NCBI GenBank assembly: GCA_963664945.1
Contig: OY761822.1
Location: forward strand, 2,480,001 to 2,544,000
Source: UBA6522 sp963664945
GTDB lineage: Bacteria; Pseudomonadota; Gammaproteobacteria; Steroidobacterales; Rariloculaceae
Reading direction: 5' to 3'
DNA length: 64,000 nt
Part shown: piece after piece, positions 1 through 10,900 of the stretch
Position numbering within the stretch: position 1 is the first letter of the stretch
Layout of the letters: each line of letters begins with the position of its first letter
Position numbers and translations under genes: made by a program
Notes under the pieces: generated by a model
What the model saw: the letters and a program-made list of their open reading frames with translations, nothing else
What the model was told of the DNA's origin: nothing
Database searches by the model: none

Positions 1-1
1 T

Positions 2-895
2 GGGGCTTCGTCTGCCGTTCGGGTTGGAAACCCCGAATTGGAGCCGGAAACTGTATGGTCATATGACATTTCGGCAGAATATTATCTTTCCAACTCGAGC
101 TTCCTCAGCCTCGGCTTCTTCCATAAGGAACGTACCAATCTGTTCGCTATCGAAACCGAATTTCCTGCCGAGCCGACCGGTTCGGACGGTCAGATTGAAA
201 GGGATATAACGCCGCCCTGCGAAGAGGGCGGAATCTTCAACCCTGTTGCCGACAGAAATGTATGGTCGTCCACGCAGGGGGTTGGTATCTGCGTCCCGAT
301 CGCGACGACGTTTAACGTCAGTGGCGACACCACGCAAACCGGCGTGGAAGTTGCGTTCCAGTACGACCTTTCCCAGTTCGAAGATCGGATCGGCTGGCTT
401 TCAGGATTCGGCTTTATCGGCAACTACACCTTTCAGGAGACCGGGGGTTCAGCAAACGAGTATCGCCTTGCCAATGGCGACGCCAATGCCTTGAACGATG
501 TGCTTGGGCGGACGGATGCGGACGGGTCCACGGCGACCCTTGACGATGACGTTGTCAGGGAACTCATTACTCTGACCAGCCTGTCGAGAAACGCATACAA
601 CGCGACGCTTTATTACGATGGCTTCGGCGTGAACTTTCGCGCACGCTATACTTGGCGCTCGGACTTCAGGACCAACCAGTTCATTAGCTTCAATATGCCG
701 CGGATCGTCGATGATCGGGCGCAACTCAATGCGAGCGTGAGCTATGCCATTAATGACAACTTCACGGTTGGCATTGAAGGCATAAACCTCCTTCGTGAGG
801 ATCGAACCCAGTGGTGCGTCAATGACAATGCCCTTCTGTGTTCGCAAGGCCTGACAGATCGTCGCCTCATCGTTGGCCTGAGTGGCCGATTCTAA
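2..895 (+). CDS. TonB-dependent receptor, C-terminal part (5' end outside window)
   Basis: Outer-membrane TonB-dependent receptor barrel that would import oligosaccharides. Only the C-terminal 297 or so residues are present; the frame is open to the window edge. The motif GNPELEPE near residue 9 is the typical GNPxLxPE signature preceding the last barrel strands. Alternating aromatic strand patterns follow, and the protein ends in SGRF with a terminal Phe, as expected for BamA-dependent assembly. It ends about 145 bases before a sulfatase on the same strand, so it probably opens the polysaccharide locus. The family is secure; the substrate is inferred from the neighbours only. Confidence 0.9.
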   Translation, partial: GASSAVRVGNPELEPETVWSYDISAEYYLSNSSFLSLGFFHKERTNLFAIETEFPAEPTGSDGQIERDITPPCEEGGIFNPVADRNVWSSTQGVGICVPIATTFNVSGDTTQTGVEVAFQYDLSQFEDRIGWLSGFGFIGNYTFQETGGSANEYRLANGDANALNDVLGRTDADGSTATLDDDVVRELITLTSLSRNAYNATLYYDGFGVNFRARYTWRSDFRTNQFISFNMPRIVDDRAQLNASVSYAINDNFTVGIEGINLLREDRTQWCVNDNALLCSQGLTDRRLIVGLSGRF

Positions 896-900
896 CGCGA

Positions 901-926
901 CGGGAGACTTTTGCCACGGGCTGCTA
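901..926 (+). repeat. Solitary end of the MITE-like element
   Basis: The stretch GACTTTTGCCACGGGCTGC followed by TA matches the terminal inverted repeat of the two complete 160-bp elements at 20884-21043 and 46118-46277. The innermost bases differ slightly (cgggaga instead of cggga). No second end is present nearby, so this is a solo or decayed end. It sits just after the stop of the first TonB receptor gene. Confidence 0.7.
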
Positions 927-1039
927 GTGCGCGGGCTGGAGAACCGGTATTCAAGAGCGCTCATCAAGCCGGAAGTCAGAACAGGTTCCCAGCCCTCGGG
1001 CCGAAGAACTTGTTTTGCCTTGGTAACAACGGAGAGTCC

Positions 1040-2536
1040 ATGTTATTTAACATCAATGGCGTAGGGAAGCTCGCCCTGGTTGGCGTTGTTTTAGCCGTCG
1101 CGGCATGTTCCAGGGTTCCTGACGGGTCCAGCGACTCACAAAATCAAGTTCGCGAGCAACAAACGGAAGCTTCGAGCGTACAAAAACCGAACATACTGTT
1201 CATTCTCACGGACGATCTTGGTTTTAATCAGGTGGGTGCGTACGGACAGGGCGAGATCCGTACGCCTACGCTTGACAGGCTCGCCGCCGAGGGAATCAAG
1301 TTTACCCAGGCGTACGCCGGCAGCACGGTCTGTTCACCGTCGCGAGTATCGCTATTCACAGGCCGCGATGGGCGCAAGCTGCACGATAATTCCAATATGA
1401 TCAAGCTGCGCGAGCACGATGTGACGTTCGCACACGTCCTGAAAGAGGCTGGCTATGACACCGGCCTGTTCGGAAAATACTCAATAGGCCAGAATGATGA
1501 TTTGGCGAATACCGGCCCATTGAGAATGGGATTTGATACTTGGTATGGCATGGATCACATACTCGAAGGTCATCGCCAGTACCCCACGTTCTTGTGGGAA
1601 AACGACAGGAAATTCACCGTAGCTGACAACCTCGACCGCAATAGAGGCGCTTACGCGCAGAAGAAGTTCACGGAAGAGGCAATCAAGTTCATTCAGCTAG
1701 ACCGCGAGGTGCCGTTTTTCGCCTTTCTCGCCTATACGTCACCACATGCAGAGCTCGCTGCACCCAGGGAGTTCGTCGAGCAGTATTCGGGAGAATTTGA
1801 GGAAACTCCATACACTGGCATGGCCACCGGCGAGCCAGCCGATATATACGCGACCTATTATCCCGAGCCAGTCGATGAGCCAAATGCCACGATGGCCGCA
1901 ATGATTACCGCGCTGGATTCATACATCGGCGATATTCTTCAAACGCTTGAAGATGAAGGTCTTGCCGATAACACGATCATTTTCTTTTCATCGGACAATG
2001 GCCCGCACAATGAAGGCGGCGCCGATCCGGACTTTTTCAACGCCGCAGAACCGTACAGGGGCATGAAGCGCGACCTTTACGATGGTGGCATACACGTGCC
2101 CATGATCGTTCGCTGGCGTACGGGCATCAAGGAGCCGCGTGTAGACGAAACGCCATGGGCGTTTGCGGATGTACTGCCAACATTTGCGGAACTCGCCGAT
2201 GTAGCGCTGGACAACGTGCCGGGTGTTGATACAAATGGCGTGTCTATCGCACAAATTCTCAACGACGCACCCCGGGAATTGCCCGAGCGATTGATGTACT
2301 GGGAGTTCGGCAAGCAGGCAGGTGATCCCAACTCGGGGATTATCGGTGAAGTAATTCAGGCAGCACGCAAGGGCGATTGGAAAGCCGTACGCTATGACCT
2401 GGACCTACCGGTGGAGGTCTACAACATCATTGAAGATCCCGGTGAAGAAAATAACCTGGCCGCTGAAATGCCGGAGATGACCGAAGAGTTTTACCAGCTA
2501 TTTGAAGACGGTGTTTCCGATGACATCATTGAGTAG
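1040..2536 (+). CDS. Type I sulfatase, lipoprotein (formylglycine-dependent)
   Basis: Hydrolyses sulfate esters, here probably from a sulfated polysaccharide. The start at 1040 is preferred over the upstream in-frame start at 911. It follows a GGAGA ribosome binding site and gives a lipoprotein signal peptide with the lipobox ending at Cys23 (AVAAC); the upstream extension has no signal and includes repeat sequence. The metal-binding DD is at residues 58-59. The formylglycine motif CSPSR starts at Cys98, so this is a Cys-type S1 sulfatase needing a maturation enzyme not seen in this window. Length is 498 aa, normal for the family. The gene overlaps the next gene by 17 bases, which suggests an operon. 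Exact S1 subfamily and sulfate position are not determinable by eye. Confidence 0.9.
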   Translation: MLFNINGVGKLALVGVVLAVAACSRVPDGSSDSQNQVREQQTEASSVQKPNILFILTDDLGFNQVGAYGQGEIRTPTLDRLAAEGIKFTQAYAGSTVCSPSRVSLFTGRDGRKLHDNSNMIKLREHDVTFAHVLKEAGYDTGLFGKYSIGQNDDLANTGPLRMGFDTWYGMDHILEGHRQYPTFLWENDRKFTVADNLDRNRGAYAQKKFTEEAIKFIQLDREVPFFAFLAYTSPHAELAAPREFVEQYSGEFEETPYTGMATGEPADIYATYYPEPVDEPNATMAAMITALDSYIGDILQTLEDEGLADNTIIFFSSDNGPHNEGGADPDFFNAAEPYRGMKRDLYDGGIHVPMIVRWRTGIKEPRVDETPWAFADVLPTFAELADVALDNVPGVDTNGVSIAQILNDAPRELPERLMYWEFGKQAGDPNSGIIGEVIQAARKGDWKAVRYDLDLPVEVYNIIEDPGEENNLAAEMPEMTEEFYQLFEDGVSDDIIE

Positions 2537-3836
2537 ACTGAGCGCGGCGACGCTCTTGTTGATGCTCGCCGCCTCGAGCGGGGCCGTCGCCGAAAAGGTC
2601 GAGGCAATCGACCTGGTGTGGTCCGCGCACCGAGCGTTCTTTGATTTCGTCGGACAAGAAGATCATCAGGTCATCGCCTACTACGATGCCTCCCGACAGA
2701 TGAGCGTGGCTCACAGGGAATCGGACAGTCCCTGGCGCTATCAGAAGTTGCCCTCGTATCTGGGCTGGGACAGTCACAACCTGGTCGTGGTTGGCATTGA
2801 TGAAGCAGGCTACATTCATGTGGCGGGCAACATGCATGCTGACCCGCTGGTCTATTTTCGTTCGGAAACTGCGTTCAATGTTCGGTCGCTGCAAAAGGTA
2901 GCGACTATGGTGGGTGGCCCCGCAGAGGAACAGGTCACTTACCCACATTTCTTCAACGGCCCCGACGGACGACTCTATTTCAAGCATCGCTACGGTTCGA
3001 GTGGCAACGGTGTCGAGCTGTACAAGGTATTCGACACGGCGACCATGGAGTGGCGGCAACTACACGAAACTGCCTTTGTCGATGGCGAAGGAGAGAGGAA
3101 CGGCTATTTCGTAGGTCCGCAGCTTGAACGCGACGGCATGTTTCATTTGGCCTGGGTGTGGCGAGAAACGCCGTCCGCCAATACCAATCACGATCTGAGT
3201 TACGCGCGAAGCCGAGACTTGCTGACCTGGGAGGCTTCCGACGGAACCCCGCTGGCGCTCCCTATTCGACTGAACACGGCGGAGGTCGTGGATGCAGTGC
3301 AGGTCGGCGGTGGTCTCCTCAATGGACAGACACCATTGGGCCTGGATTCGCAAGGCCGGCCCATTATCGTGTACCAGAAATACGGACCGGATGGCAATTC
3401 ACAAGTCTTTCTGAGTCGCAGGGAATCGTTCGGCTGGAAGTCGGTGCAAGTATCGAATATTCGTGATTACCGAGCCGACCTCGATCGTACCGGCGCTTTG
3501 GCGCTTGACCTCGATACCAGGTCGGCGCCGTTCGTCAATCAGGACGAAGAAATTATCGTACGAGCAAGACTTCGTGGTGACGATCTGGAGTTCGTTCTCG
3601 ATTCCGAGACATTGGTCGTGCGTGAACAACGCGGGTTTGATCGATACCCGGAGTCCGTCGAGGCGGACGATTTGAATAACGGGATCCAGTTGCACATTCG
3701 TCCATTAATGGTTGCGGGCAAGGCCTCAAGCGAGTGGTTCATTGCCTGGGAGGCGCAGCGCCCCAATCGCGACAGGGCCCGGGAAACAATCACGGCGCCG
3801 AGCACGTTACGAATTCACTTCGTGCCGGCCGAATAG
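2520..3836 (+). CDS. BNR_4-type beta-propeller protein, candidate lyase or glycosidase
   Basis: Secreted or periplasmic 438-aa protein with a signal peptide at residues 1-24 (hydrophobic core, AVA cleavage site). The ATG at 2520 is preferred over the TTG at 2502. Repeated propeller motifs are visible: GWDSHN and HVAGNMH near residue 80-105, YPHFF then RYGSSGNG near 145-165, and WRETPSANTNHDL near 215-228. This is the pattern of the BNR_4 family, a fold shared by ulvan lyases (PL24/PL25) and by some rhamnosidase or rhamnose-glucuronate lyase families. The gene starts inside the end of the upstream sulfatase. The role in degrading a rhamnose/uronate glycan is an inference; the exact reaction is unknown. 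Confidence 0.78.
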   Translation: MTSLSRLSAATLLLMLAASSGAVAEKVEAIDLVWSAHRAFFDFVGQEDHQVIAYYDASRQMSVAHRESDSPWRYQKLPSYLGWDSHNLVVVGIDEAGYIHVAGNMHADPLVYFRSETAFNVRSLQKVATMVGGPAEEQVTYPHFFNGPDGRLYFKHRYGSSGNGVELYKVFDTATMEWRQLHETAFVDGEGERNGYFVGPQLERDGMFHLAWVWRETPSANTNHDLSYARSRDLLTWEASDGTPLALPIRLNTAEVVDAVQVGGGLLNGQTPLGLDSQGRPIIVYQKYGPDGNSQVFLSRRESFGWKSVQVSNIRDYRADLDRTGALALDLDTRSAPFVNQDEEIIVRARLRGDDLEFVLDSETLVVREQRGFDRYPESVEADDLNNGIQLHIRPLMVAGKASSEWFIAWEAQRPNRDRARETITAPSTLRIHFVPAE

Positions 3837-3925
3837 TTACTCGGAAGTCGGGCTGCTGCATTGAGTCGTTTTTGACTTTCTCGATCGAGCCAACCGGTCA
3901 TCGTGCCGAATATCAAGAGTTAACC

Positions 3926-5599
3926 ATGAATATCCCGGCACTTGGCAAATGCGGCCCCATTGAATTGACCACTCGGTTGCTGTCTTTTCCGCCCATGCTT
4001 CTGATGTGCTCGGTCTTGGTCGCGTCTTGCGGCGGCGGCGGCGGCGGCGGTGGAGTGACGCCTCCCGTACCGATAGTGGATACAGATGCAGATGGTGTTG
4101 CAGATGCTCAGGACAACTGTGCGGCGACTCCGCCTGGGGAAACTGCCAATGCACTGGGATGCTCAGCCTCCCAACTCGATACCGACAGTGATGGCGTCAG
4201 TGACAACGCCGATGACTGTACCTTGACGCCCGCCGGTGAAGCGGTGGATAGCGTAGGCTGCTCAGAATCGCAACTGGATCCGGCTCTGTGTCACAGTACG
4301 CCGCCTGGTGGCGCCACCATGCCGGTGATTCCATCAATATCGGGGCCCACCGTTACAAAATTGGAGAGGGAAGGGCAGTATTTTGACACCGGCATCAGAG
4401 AGTTCGGTGGTACCGCAACCGGGCCTGACCATGCACAGGATGCGGTGACCATATTCGATGGGATGGTCTACGTTGCATACTACGGTCGCGGAGGACAATT
4501 GAAAGTCGCGCGAAAACCGCTTGTCGGCTGCGTCTGGACAATGATCGAATTTCCGTATACGCAAACCGATCCTGATTCACACAGATCGGCCAATATCGCC
4601 ATTTCGCCCAACGATCGGAGAATTCACGTAATTTGGGGTCTTCACGCCGATGAGTTCAATTACATTATCAGCGACATCGATAACGCGACGGACGTTCCGG
4701 TTGCTGAATTCAATGTTGACCTGTTCGATTCGCGAAGAAGCGAACTGACACCGGGCGAGGATCTCGGCAGGGTAACCTACCCGCGCTTCATCGTTGGCAA
4801 CAACGACAATCTCTTGCTTTTTTGGCGCCGAGGTGGCTCGGGCAACGGTGATACCTTTGTCTCTGAATACCGTAATGGCACATGGAGTGGTCAACGAGGT
4901 GCTATTCGAGGCACGAGTGGCGAAGACTATCAGGGGTCGACATCCCGTAATGCCTACCTCAATACCGTTACATATGGTAATGACCAATTGCACATGACGT
5001 GGACATGGCGCGAAACCAGCGGTGCACAAACCAATCACGATCTCATGCATGCCTATAGCACGGACAATGCCACGAGCTGGTTGAACAGTTATGGCACTGT
5101 TGTAGGAACGAGCGGCGCAGGCTCGTTCAAGATCAACCTGAATAGCGATGTAATGTTTCAACAGGTCAGAAATGGCACTGTGGCTAATCAGTGTGGCCAG
5201 ACAATGACAAGCGATGGCCGCGTTCATGTCATACACCGTTACGATAACGGCTATCAGTATCATCGCTGGGGGCCCGGCGTCGGAGAAAATGACTGGACAG
5301 CCGCACTGGGCATTGGCGCCAACGGCGGTCGGCCAAGAATATATGCTGGGCCCAACGACTCACTTTGGGTGGTGGGTACGAATGGCAACAGGATAAGAAT
5401 CTACGCTGCCGCCAAAGGGAGCGACAACTGGGGTACCTGGAGCAGGGTGTACGAGAGTCCGGACGCTGCGAGATACATCATTTCGACTGGGTATGTGGCG
5501 GGCAACACATTGGTGATTCTGGCTCAAAGAGAGGCGGCCGAGCGGGATACGGCTGAGCACACTGAAATAGAAGTTCTCACTTTCGAGCTCAGTGATTGA
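3926..5599 (+). CDS. Lipoprotein with thrombospondin type-3 repeats and BNR_4 beta-propeller
   Basis: Surface or periplasmic 557-aa lipoprotein. The ATG at 3926 gives a signal peptide ending in LVASC (lipid-bearing Cys at about residue 35), followed by eight glycines as a flexible tether. Two Asp-rich calcium-binding thrombospondin type-3 repeats follow (DTDADGVADAQDNC and DTDSDGVSDNADDC, roughly residues 50-105), each with a Cys. The rest is a BNR_4 propeller with motifs parallel to the upstream protein: RRGGSGNGD and WRETSGAQTNHDL. The two propeller proteins are therefore tandem paralogues. The repeats plausibly hold the domain away from the membrane. Catalytic or glycan-binding function is inferred from the family and locus. 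Confidence 0.78.
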   Translation: MNIPALGKCGPIELTTRLLSFPPMLLMCSVLVASCGGGGGGGGVTPPVPIVDTDADGVADAQDNCAATPPGETANALGCSASQLDTDSDGVSDNADDCTLTPAGEAVDSVGCSESQLDPALCHSTPPGGATMPVIPSISGPTVTKLEREGQYFDTGIREFGGTATGPDHAQDAVTIFDGMVYVAYYGRGGQLKVARKPLVGCVWTMIEFPYTQTDPDSHRSANIAISPNDRRIHVIWGLHADEFNYIISDIDNATDVPVAEFNVDLFDSRRSELTPGEDLGRVTYPRFIVGNNDNLLLFWRRGGSGNGDTFVSEYRNGTWSGQRGAIRGTSGEDYQGSTSRNAYLNTVTYGNDQLHMTWTWRETSGAQTNHDLMHAYSTDNATSWLNSYGTVVGTSGAGSFKINLNSDVMFQQVRNGTVANQCGQTMTSDGRVHVIHRYDNGYQYHRWGPGVGENDWTAALGIGANGGRPRIYAGPNDSLWVVGTNGNRIRIYAAAKGSDNWGTWSRVYESPDAARYIISTGYVAGNTLVILAQREAAERDTAEHTEIEVLTFELSD

Positions 5600-5605
5600 T
5601 CGAGA

Positions 5606-7474
5606 ATGAAGAAGCCGGTGCGTGGATTCCTGCCAATTGTGGTTTTCGCCATGGGCACTGGTTGGCTGGCCGGCAGCGCGGAAGGCCAGACCTATTACCA
5701 GTTCGAACCGTTCACGCTTTCCTTTACGGGGCCGAACGCCAGCGAACTGGGCGAGATCAATCCGTTCATGGACTATCGATTGGATGTTACGTTCACGCGC
5801 AGTGGCGAGAGTCATGTTGTGCCCGGATATTTCGCGGCCGATGGAGACGCGGCAGAAACCGGCGCTGATTCGGGAGACCAGTGGCATGTAAAATTTGCCG
5901 CGAATCGTCCTGGGGTGTGGCAATACAGCGTGTCGTTCAAGCAGGGCAGGAACATCGCGGTTACCGGGGCATCAACCGATGCACTGCCGATCGAGGGAAT
6001 CGATGGCCAGAGCGGCGCGATCACAGTCCTGGAGAAGCGTGAAGGCCCCTACGCTGATGGGCGTCTGGAGTATATTGGCGAGCACTACCTCAAATTTTCC
6101 GGCAGCGGTGAGTATTTCATCAAGGTTGGCGTCGACTCTCCGGAAAACCTGCTCGCCTATGATGATTTCGATGGAACGCCCAATGTGGCGGGCCGCAGGA
6201 AATCCTGGGACGCTCATCGTGGCGACTATGACGATGATGCCGCTGCGCTACTGTGGCAAGGGGAAAAAGGCAAATCACTATTTGGCGCAATTAACTACTT
6301 GCATGATAAAGGGCTGAACGCGTTTTCGTTTCTGACATTCAATGTGGATGGTGATGATCGTAACGTATTCCCGCACTTGCTGAGTACAGACCGGGAAGCC
6401 TACGAAGGCTACGCAAGCAACGGGCAGAACAGGGAGGCTTGGGAATCCTACTTTCATAAAACACGCCTGGATGTATCGAAGCTGGCCCAATGGGAGAGGG
6501 TCTTTACCTACGGGGGTCAAAAAGGCTTCTTTCTCCACTTCAAGACTCAAGAAGAAGAAACCGATCACCTGATGGACGCCGGTTCATTGGGCAACGAACA
6601 GAAACTCTACTACCGAGAGCTTATCGCCCGATTTGGCCATCACCCGAGGTTGAACTGGAATATTGGTGAAGAAAATGACTTGCCCCGCGAACTGCAACGT
6701 GAGATAGCTGCTTACATTCGTGCGACTTCAGCGTACAAAGGGCAACATATTGTGATGCATACGTTCCCGCCTGAGGACTACTTTTACGCTGATCTCGTGG
6801 GTGATCAGTCTGTGCTTACCGGTGCATCCATTCAAGGGCAGCGCCCTGATTTCAGAGACGTATATACTCGTATTGTTCGCTGGTACCATGAATCCGAAGA
6901 GGCCGGCAAACCATGGGCCATTGCAATAGACGAAGCTGGTAGTGGAGCATGGGGCCTGGTTACTGACGCAGAGAACCCGACTCACGATGAGGCGCGTGTA
7001 CGTGTCATATGGGGTTCGTTGCTCGCTGGTGGGTTTGGCGTGGAATGGTACTTCGGTTATCAAAGTCCGCATAATGACCTGGTGGCGAATGATTACCGAT
7101 CTCGGGATCTGTTCTGGAAACAGAATGCCATTGCTCGACGGTTCTTCGAAGATCATGTTCCCTTTCACATCATGCGGCCGTTGCCACAGTCAATGCCGCT
7201 CGATTTCCTGTATGTATTCGGCATACCCGATGAACACTACCTGGTGATGGTCGAGAACCCGGTGAAACGAAACGCAGTGAGGTTAGATACCGTTGGAACG
7301 AGATTTGGGGTCCAATGGTTCGATACCCGAAATGGTGGTGACTTGGTTTCCGGTACCATCGATGAGATCGTTGCAACTGACACTCTAGTGTCCCTTGGTT
7401 TGCCGCCTGCAGATATTGGTAGCGATTGGCTGGCTGTACTTGAGGTGCTCAATAGCGAAGAGAGGCTTCAATAG
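5606..7474 (+). CDS. DUF5060 / collagen-binding-domain type secreted protein, putative glycoside hydrolase
   Basis: Secreted 622-aa protein with a signal peptide at residues 1-28. Residues about 30-130 look like the DUF5060 immunoglobulin-like domain (PFTLSFTGPNASELGE; WQYSVSFKQG). A TIM-barrel-like segment follows, including FGAINYLHDKGLNAFSFLTFN (read as two motifs, residues about 230-250), NWNIGEEND with acidic candidate catalytic residues near 352-358, and AIDEAG near 445. The C-terminal 90 or so residues resemble the putative collagen-binding domain that closes this family. It starts 6 bases after the previous stop, so it is co-transcribed. Proteins of this type occur in polysaccharide loci; no activity can be assigned from sequence alone. 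Confidence 0.65.
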   Translation: MKKPVRGFLPIVVFAMGTGWLAGSAEGQTYYQFEPFTLSFTGPNASELGEINPFMDYRLDVTFTRSGESHVVPGYFAADGDAAETGADSGDQWHVKFAANRPGVWQYSVSFKQGRNIAVTGASTDALPIEGIDGQSGAITVLEKREGPYADGRLEYIGEHYLKFSGSGEYFIKVGVDSPENLLAYDDFDGTPNVAGRRKSWDAHRGDYDDDAAALLWQGEKGKSLFGAINYLHDKGLNAFSFLTFNVDGDDRNVFPHLLSTDREAYEGYASNGQNREAWESYFHKTRLDVSKLAQWERVFTYGGQKGFFLHFKTQEEETDHLMDAGSLGNEQKLYYRELIARFGHHPRLNWNIGEENDLPRELQREIAAYIRATSAYKGQHIVMHTFPPEDYFYADLVGDQSVLTGASIQGQRPDFRDVYTRIVRWYHESEEAGKPWAIAIDEAGSGAWGLVTDAENPTHDEARVRVIWGSLLAGGFGVEWYFGYQSPHNDLVANDYRSRDLFWKQNAIARRFFEDHVPFHIMRPLPQSMPLDFLYVFGIPDEHYLVMVENPVKRNAVRLDTVGTRFGVQWFDTRNGGDLVSGTIDEIVATDTLVSLGLPPADIGSDWLAVLEVLNSEERLQ

Positions 7475-7924
7475 TGAACAAGGCTTTTCTTGCGTTTCCG
7501 ACTGTGCAGCCAAAAAGGCGACCCATCCCGGGGCCTTGAAATCGGCGAGAAGCGCGGTGCTCGCAAGCGAGCCGCGGGCAACTCTGCGAGCGCCGTCGAC
7601 CGCAGCATGGCGGGCATGGACCTGCCGAATAGGGCGGTGCCTGGGGGAGTGGGGCCAGCTCGACAAGAAAAGGTAGACGACGCGCCCGCGTCGCCCGGCA
7701 ACAGAATCAACAAAAATCAATCAAAAGCGGGTATGCAAGCCTCGAAGTGTCGTTTATTTGTGGTTCCAATCATACAAAACGACCGAAAACGACGGAAAAT
7801 GCACAGAAATGCTTGTACGCGATTACAAATCCTGCTAACGTGTGGACGTTGGTGCAGATAGGGTCCGGCTGTCTCCCATCCATTGCTGCACCCAAGACAA
7901 TTCGAAATGTGTGGAGGATTCATT
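7475..7924. other. Intergenic region, no gene seen
   Basis: 450 bases between the DUF5060 gene and the next TonB receptor. Short open frames here have no family resemblance. A compact 7-bp hairpin with a CC loop lies at 7678-7693 but lacks a T-run, so it is not a convincing terminator. Near 7780-7799 two imperfect 10-base direct copies (cgaccgaaaa, cgacggaaaa) lie in AT-richer sequence that is a reasonable place for the promoter or operator of the receptor pair. Nothing else is supported. Confidence 0.5.
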
Positions 7925-10900
7925 GTGTCAGCCAGATCGTCAGTCAATTCAAGAACAGCACCGCGATTCGTTTGCGCGGCCGCGCTTGTGCTGGGAAGCC
8001 AGGTTTTGCTTGCGCAAACCGATGAAGAACAATCAGTACTTGAAGAAGTCGTGGTTAGCGGTGTCCGGTCATCTCTGGAGGACGCACTTGAAACCAAACG
8101 ATTGGCAACCTCGGTTGTTGATGCTATTTCGGCTGAAGATATCGATGCTTTGCCGGCGCTTGACCTGGGTGAAGCGATGCAGTTGCTGCCGGGTATTCAG
8201 TTGAATCGTGATGATGGTCAGCGAAACTCCGAAATCAGCTTGCGCGGACTTCCCGGCGGGTTTACCAAGACTACTGCCGCGGGGCAATCGTTCACAACGC
8301 CCAGTCGCAGCACAGGTCAAGTGGGTGCCAGCAATCCGTTTGGCACATTCGAAGCAAATGTTTTTGATGGTGTAACTGTGGTGAAAAGCTCCACCGCCGA
8401 TATGCAGGCTGGCGGAGTTGCCGGTACTGTGGATTTGAAGCTCCAGGAAGCATTATCCAAGCCCGATGGCCGCTTCAGCATCAATCTGGGTAGCCGATAC
8501 GAAGGATTGTCGGATCAGGCGGACAGTGAATTCAGAATGGCTGGCAGCAAGCATCTCATTGGCGACAAGTTCGCGATCGCCTTCAAGGTGGCTGGTTCCG
8601 AGCAAAACTACCGTCGCGATACTGCAAATTTTACGCAGTATGTCAGTTTGAGTGGCGCGACCGCGGAGCAGGCTCGTACCCAACTCATCAGCCAGGCAGA
8701 TTTGGATGAGTACCGGAATTCACATGGATTGGAATCGAATTCGATCATCAGGGCCATCGGGCGCGCCGGGCAAGTGAGTGAGGTACAGGAAGGAGATCGT
8801 TTATCTGCAACGCTCAATATTGAATATCAAGTGACTGATGCCTTCAAACTTGGTGCCCACTACCTCAAAACAGACCGGTCCCTGGATAGAAGTAATTTTG
8901 AGGACGTAAATTTCCAGGTACGCCGTCAGCGAGACGTTGCTGCCCAGGACATCGAGCTAATTGGGGCGCCGGTAAGACTGGCGTCGAACGAAGATGGCAT
9001 CCCAACGTACAGTGTGGGGCATGTCATTATGCGAAACGTGGATTGGGCGCCAGCCAATCGTGTTTTCTCGTTCACCGAAGATGCGCAAGGCGCGTTCTTG
9101 TACGGTGATTTCTTCACTGACAACTGGGAGATTGATGGCGCTTTCAGCTATTCCGATTCCTCCAATCAATTTATTAACGAGGGGTTGGATGTACGTCATG
9201 TAACGCGAAATGGGACCTTCCCTAATCCTGCCGGCGGCCCAAGGATCAGGTGGGCGCCATCGGGTGTTGACGTGGAAGTGAATACCGGCAACGGTGATTT
9301 GTCACAGGCTTTTGTCAATCCTCTCGCCGGCATTGACAGTTTTGTCTATGACGGCGACTGGGCTGAAGTAACGTCGCTCAGTGGCTTTAGCAGTCGTCTA
9401 AACCCTGCCCTCAATGGAAACCGGCGTGTTGAGTTTTACGTGAACGGACGCGTCGACAGGCCGGAAAGGACAATGAGCAGCTATGAGGCTAACTTCAAGC
9501 GCAATCTGGATGTTGGCCTTGGTGATGGCTTCAGAATTGATTCTGTGAAGGCAGGTTTTCGTAACTCAATTGAAGAATTGGAAAACCACGATCTGCGTGT
9601 CGGTGCAGTTGGCATTAACGTGGATGTGTTGTCTGAAGCGGCGATATTCGGTGACCGGCAATTATTCACTGAATCGCAAAACCCGTACTTCAACGGCGAT
9701 TACCCGGGTTTCTATGGATCTGACGCGGGATGGCGCACGCTTGACTCAAGGAACCTTGTCCCATTGCTCCAGGAAAATATGCGCGACGTTGCGGGCGCGG
9801 AGAGAGCGTTTCCTTCCGGCTTTAACATTCGTGAAGCCGGTGGCCGCAACCAATTCTTTGCTACCAACTTTAGCGTCGAGCAATTTCTCACCGCCGGCTA
9901 CCTGATGGTCAATTTTGGCGGTGAGGTCGGTTCATTGCCTTATTCGGGAAATGTTGGTGTCCGTCAGGTTGAAACACGCAATGAAATTGTCGGTGTGTCG
10001 GAGGTAGACGGTCAGCTCGTTGATGGCTTTACAGAGGTAGATTACGGCCACACCTTGCCCTCATTTAATGCGGTACTGGAGCTGCGAGACTATCTGCTTT
10101 TGCGTGTAGCGGGCTACCGCGGTATTGTGCGTCCAAATCTACGCGCATCGAATCCGTCAACCGTATTCAGTGAAGGTGATGTAAATGTAAGGGTCGACCT
10201 GCCGCGTTCTGAAGTTAACCCTTATACGTCCGACAACTTCGATCTTTCGCTTGAATGGTACAATCGTGCAGGTAGCGCTGTATCCATCGGTGCTTTCTCC
10301 AAGACAATCACCGATCTATTTACTCGTGAGCGAGTGTGCCCGGTTGGTCAGGAGGCCGAATTTGGCGGCATCTTTGGCCCACTTGAGCGGATCGATCTAC
10401 CCGGTGGAAGTTTCGACTGTCAGGAAATTGATCCATTCGTCAATGATATGGGTGAAGTGACCGACAACCGTACTGTCATAATGAATCGATCGTTTAATAC
10501 GGATGATGAAATTACAGTGAAGGGATGGGAGCTTGCGGTTCAGCAAAACCTGGACTTCCTTCCATACCCCTGGAATGGTTTTGGCGGTGTTTTCAATTAC
10601 ACCACACTCGATACCGAGCAGGGTAACAATGCTGCTTTGACCAGAGTCTCGCCCGAGTCCTATAACATACTGGGATATTGGGAGAACCGCGGTGTGAGTG
10701 TTCGGCTTTCTTACAACTGGCGGGACAAGCAGCTTATTTCGCTTCCTAGTGAAACAGGGTTCCTGGGTACCGATGCACGCGAGGAGACGGCCAGGGGTCG
10801 ACTTAATTTGTCTGCATCGTATCGTTTCAATGGGAACATTCGTCTGAACTTTCGAGCGTATAACCTGACCGAGAATACAGGTTACGAGTTCATCGGCGGC

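Noticed and set aside
7468..7720. Open frames in the gap before the TonB receptor pair
   Set aside because: No domain, signal, or ribosome binding site, and not consistent between frames.
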